From NCBI GenBank assembly GCA_005888865.1, contig VBCL01000219.1, positions 550-7,422 on the forward strand: DNA of 6,873 nt. Reading direction: 5' to 3'. The stretch's first letter is position 1, and each line of letters opens with the position of its first letter. Position numbers and translations under genes: made by a program. Below are positions 5,713-6,873 of this stretch, piece by piece. The notes beneath the pieces are model-generated. The model did no database searches. It saw only the letters and a program-made list of their open reading frames with translations, and was not told the DNA's origin. The stretch is from Betaproteobacteria bacterium (GTDB lineage: Bacteria > Pseudomonadota > Gammaproteobacteria > Burkholderiales > Casimicrobiaceae).

Positions 5713-6783
5713 CTACGCGTAATGCTTCCCGAAGCGATTGGCCAGGAAGCGTTCCAGGTCTGCCTCTTCCTGACGCACGAAGCCGCGATCGGGCAGCGCG
5801 CCTTCGCGCACCATGTCCACCATCGCGCATACGCCCGCGGCCGTGGTGATCTGGATAGCCGAATACAGGTTCCCGTCGAGCGCCTTGCTGTAGACCTTCT
5901 TCGCGAACGATTCCTGGGTGAGCCGATCCTCCTGCATGCCGCTCACCGTGACGAAAACCAGCACCACGTCCTGCCGCGTCATCGGCACCGACGCCTCGAG
6001 CACGTCCTTCAGGATATCGCGGCGTTGGCCGAGGCGCAGGTCGCGGATCAGCATCTTGACCAGATCGCGGTGACCGGGATAGCGCACCGTCTTGTAGTTC
6101 AGGTTCTCGACTCGGCCCGCGAGGGTGTCGCACAGCGTGCCCAGTCCCCCTGACGTGTTGAAAGCTTCGTAGGCGATGCCGTCGAGCGAGAAGGCTTCGA
6201 TCTCCTCGAGCGCAAGCGTCTCGCGCAAGTCGCCGTCGATGATCGCCTCGCAGGGATTGCAGTACTCGTTGATGAGCCCGTCGGTGCTCCAGGTCAGGTT
6301 GTACTTGAGCGCGTTGGTCGGATAGACGGGCAGCGCTCCCACGCGCATGTGCACGTCGCGCAGCGACTCGAACTTGCGCGTCATCGCATGGGCGAGGATC
6401 GAGATGAACCCGGGGGCGAGTCCGCACTGCGGCGCGAGCACGGTCTTCGCGCCTTCGGCGAGCGCCTTGACTTTGCGCGTGCTCTCGACGTCCTCGGTGA
6501 GATCGAAGTAGTGCGCTCCGACCGCCACCGCGGCTCCGGCAATCGTGGGCGTGAGATGAAAGGGCACCGCGCTGATCACCATCTCCTGGCCGCGGAGCAG
6601 ATCGCGAAGCGCTCGGGCGTCGTCGAATCCGGCGCGGATGGTCGTGACGCTGAGCGCCTCGATCGCCTCGAGTCGCTTCGGATCGTGGTCGGCCACGGTC
6701 AGGGCGTAGTCGCCGGAATGATGCAGCAGGTGCGCGATGGTTTCGCCGATCTTGCCGGCGCCGAGGAGGATCAGTGGGGTCAT
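5713..6783 (-). CDS. Saccharopine dehydrogenase-family oxidoreductase, lysine 6-dehydrogenase-like
   Basis: A 356-residue cytoplasmic NAD(P)-dependent oxidoreductase. The N-terminus is a Rossmann fold with GAGKIG (8-13) and an acidic Asp32 region after the second strand, followed by SAVPFH (71-76), where the chain passes from the cofactor domain. CGLAPGF (120-126) matches the G-x-x-PG turn of the family. The C-terminal half contains VGALPVYPTNALKYN (148-162), STDGLINEY (166-174), EAFNTSGGLGTL (206-217) and NYKTVRYPGH (229-238). This order closely follows bacterial lysine 6-dehydrogenases, which oxidatively deaminate the epsilon-amino group of L-lysine, and the length is also close. Saccharopine, carboxynorspermidine or another amino-acid substrate remains possible. 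The ATG at 6783 is chosen because the Rossmann motif follows at once; the ribosome site is weak. It is transcribed alone here, below a palindromic operator candidate, and no aldehyde dehydrogenase partner is visible. Confidence 0.88.
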   Translation of the reverse strand: MTPLILLGAGKIGETIAHLLHHSGDYALTVADHDPKRLEAIEALSVTTIRAGFDDARALRDLLRGQEMVISAVPFHLTPTIAGAAVAVGAHYFDLTEDVESTRKVKALAEGAKTVLAPQCGLAPGFISILAHAMTRKFESLRDVHMRVGALPVYPTNALKYNLTWSTDGLINEYCNPCEAIIDGDLRETLALEEIEAFSLDGIAYEAFNTSGGLGTLCDTLAGRVENLNYKTVRYPGHRDLVKMLIRDLRLGQRRDILKDVLEASVPMTRQDVVLVFVTVSGMQEDRLTQESFAKKVYSKALDGNLYSAIQITTAAGVCAMVDMVREGALPDRGFVRQEEADLERFLANRFGKHYA

Positions 6784-6824
6784 GGTCGTTCCCGAGCAAT
6801 GCGCCGCGTCGCGACGCAGCCACG

Positions 6825-6830
6825 ACTATA
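6825..6830 (-). promoter_or_regulatory. -10-like element for the lysine-dehydrogenase-like gene
   Basis: The minus strand reads TATAGT, two mismatches from the -10 consensus, in an A+T-rich patch. The leader to the ATG at 6783 would be about 35 nt. No good -35 is found; the hexamer at the expected spacing (6848-6853, TGTATT) lies inside the 6845-6865 palindrome, which suggests control by a protein bound there. Confidence 0.35.
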
Positions 6831-6844
6831 AGTCCAAATTCCGT

Positions 6845-6865
6845 CGAAATACAGGCTGTATTTCG
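6845..6865. promoter_or_regulatory. Perfect palindrome, candidate operator upstream of the lysine-dehydrogenase-like gene
   Basis: The arms CGAAATACAG (6845-6854) and CTGTATTTCG (6856-6865) are exact reverse complements around a single G at 6855. Allowing one mismatch, the symmetry continues for two further pairs to 6842-6868. The core is A+T-rich in otherwise GC-rich DNA. The centre is 72 bases upstream of the ATG at 6783 and covers the expected -35 position of the TATAGT promoter, as expected for a dimeric regulator. The half-sites (ACAG inside, CTGT outside) are the reverse of a LexA box, and there is no T-N11-A LysR signature on the axis. The regulator is unknown; a divergent gene beyond the right edge may encode it. 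Confidence 0.6.
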
Positions 6866-6873
6866 CCGTTTCG

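Noticed and set aside
6806..6817. A 12-base perfect palindrome GCGTCGCGACGC in the leader of the lysine-dehydrogenase-like gene
   Set aside because: It is short, wholly G/C-rich and without a proper loop. Such palindromes arise often by chance in this DNA, unlike the A+T-rich one at 6845-6865.
5687..6823. A 378-codon minus-strand frame overlapping the saccharopine-dehydrogenase-family gene
   Set aside because: It is a +1 shadow: the real frame shows the Rossmann GAGKIG and family motifs, while this one is Arg-rich and motif-free.

Overview
The window is high-GC DNA with strong G/C preference at third codon positions. It looks like chromosomal DNA of a betaproteobacterium, most likely Burkholderiales or a relative. 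The best taxonomic clue is a Bug/TctC-type periplasmic binding protein encoded together with acyl-CoA catabolic enzymes, an arrangement greatly expanded in that group. This placement is inferred from gene content; no rRNA or other taxonomic marker is present.

Layout. (1) Positions 1-512, + strand: C-terminal part of a polytopic membrane protein of the lysylphosphatidylglycerol synthase TM / UPF0104 flippase-like family, entering from the left edge. (2) 513-668: a short convergent intergenic stretch with three small perfect inverted repeats and no T-tract. (3) 669-4492, - strand: a compact three-gene catabolic operon, transcribed as acyl-CoA dehydrogenase, then acyl-CoA synthetase/ligase (4-nt ATGA overlap), then Bug-type solute-binding protein (33-nt gap with a good Shine-Dalgarno). 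(4) 4493-4661: a divergent regulatory region with promoter-like elements on both strands. (5) 4662-4811, + strand: a possible 49-residue, highly basic, proline-rich small protein. (6) 4832-5548, - strand: an SRAP (YedK/HMCES-type) abasic-site-shielding protein with its catalytic residues intact. (7) 5549-5712: intergenic DNA with a near-consensus -10 box and a dispersed REP-like element. (8) 5713-6783, - strand: a saccharopine-dehydrogenase-fold oxidoreductase whose C-terminal half resembles lysine 6-dehydrogenases. (9) 6784-6873: its upstream region, with a -10-like box and a striking perfect 10+1+10 palindrome that is a strong operator candidate.

How the genes fit together. The operon suggests capture of a small organic acid (Bug protein), its activation to a CoA thioester (ligase) and the first alpha,beta-oxidation (acyl-CoA dehydrogenase). 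The substrate cannot be read from the sequence. No TctA/TctB membrane subunits, enoyl-CoA hydratase or thiolase are in the window, so the pathway must be completed elsewhere. The SRAP and lysine-dehydrogenase-like genes appear to be separate transcription units.

I see no CRISPR array, transposase, phage gene, toxin-antitoxin pair, intact tRNA or rRNA, and no convincing previously undescribed multi-gene system. The items most worth checking are the palindromic operator at 6845-6865, the small basic ORF with its own promoter-like element, and the substrate of the three-gene operon.
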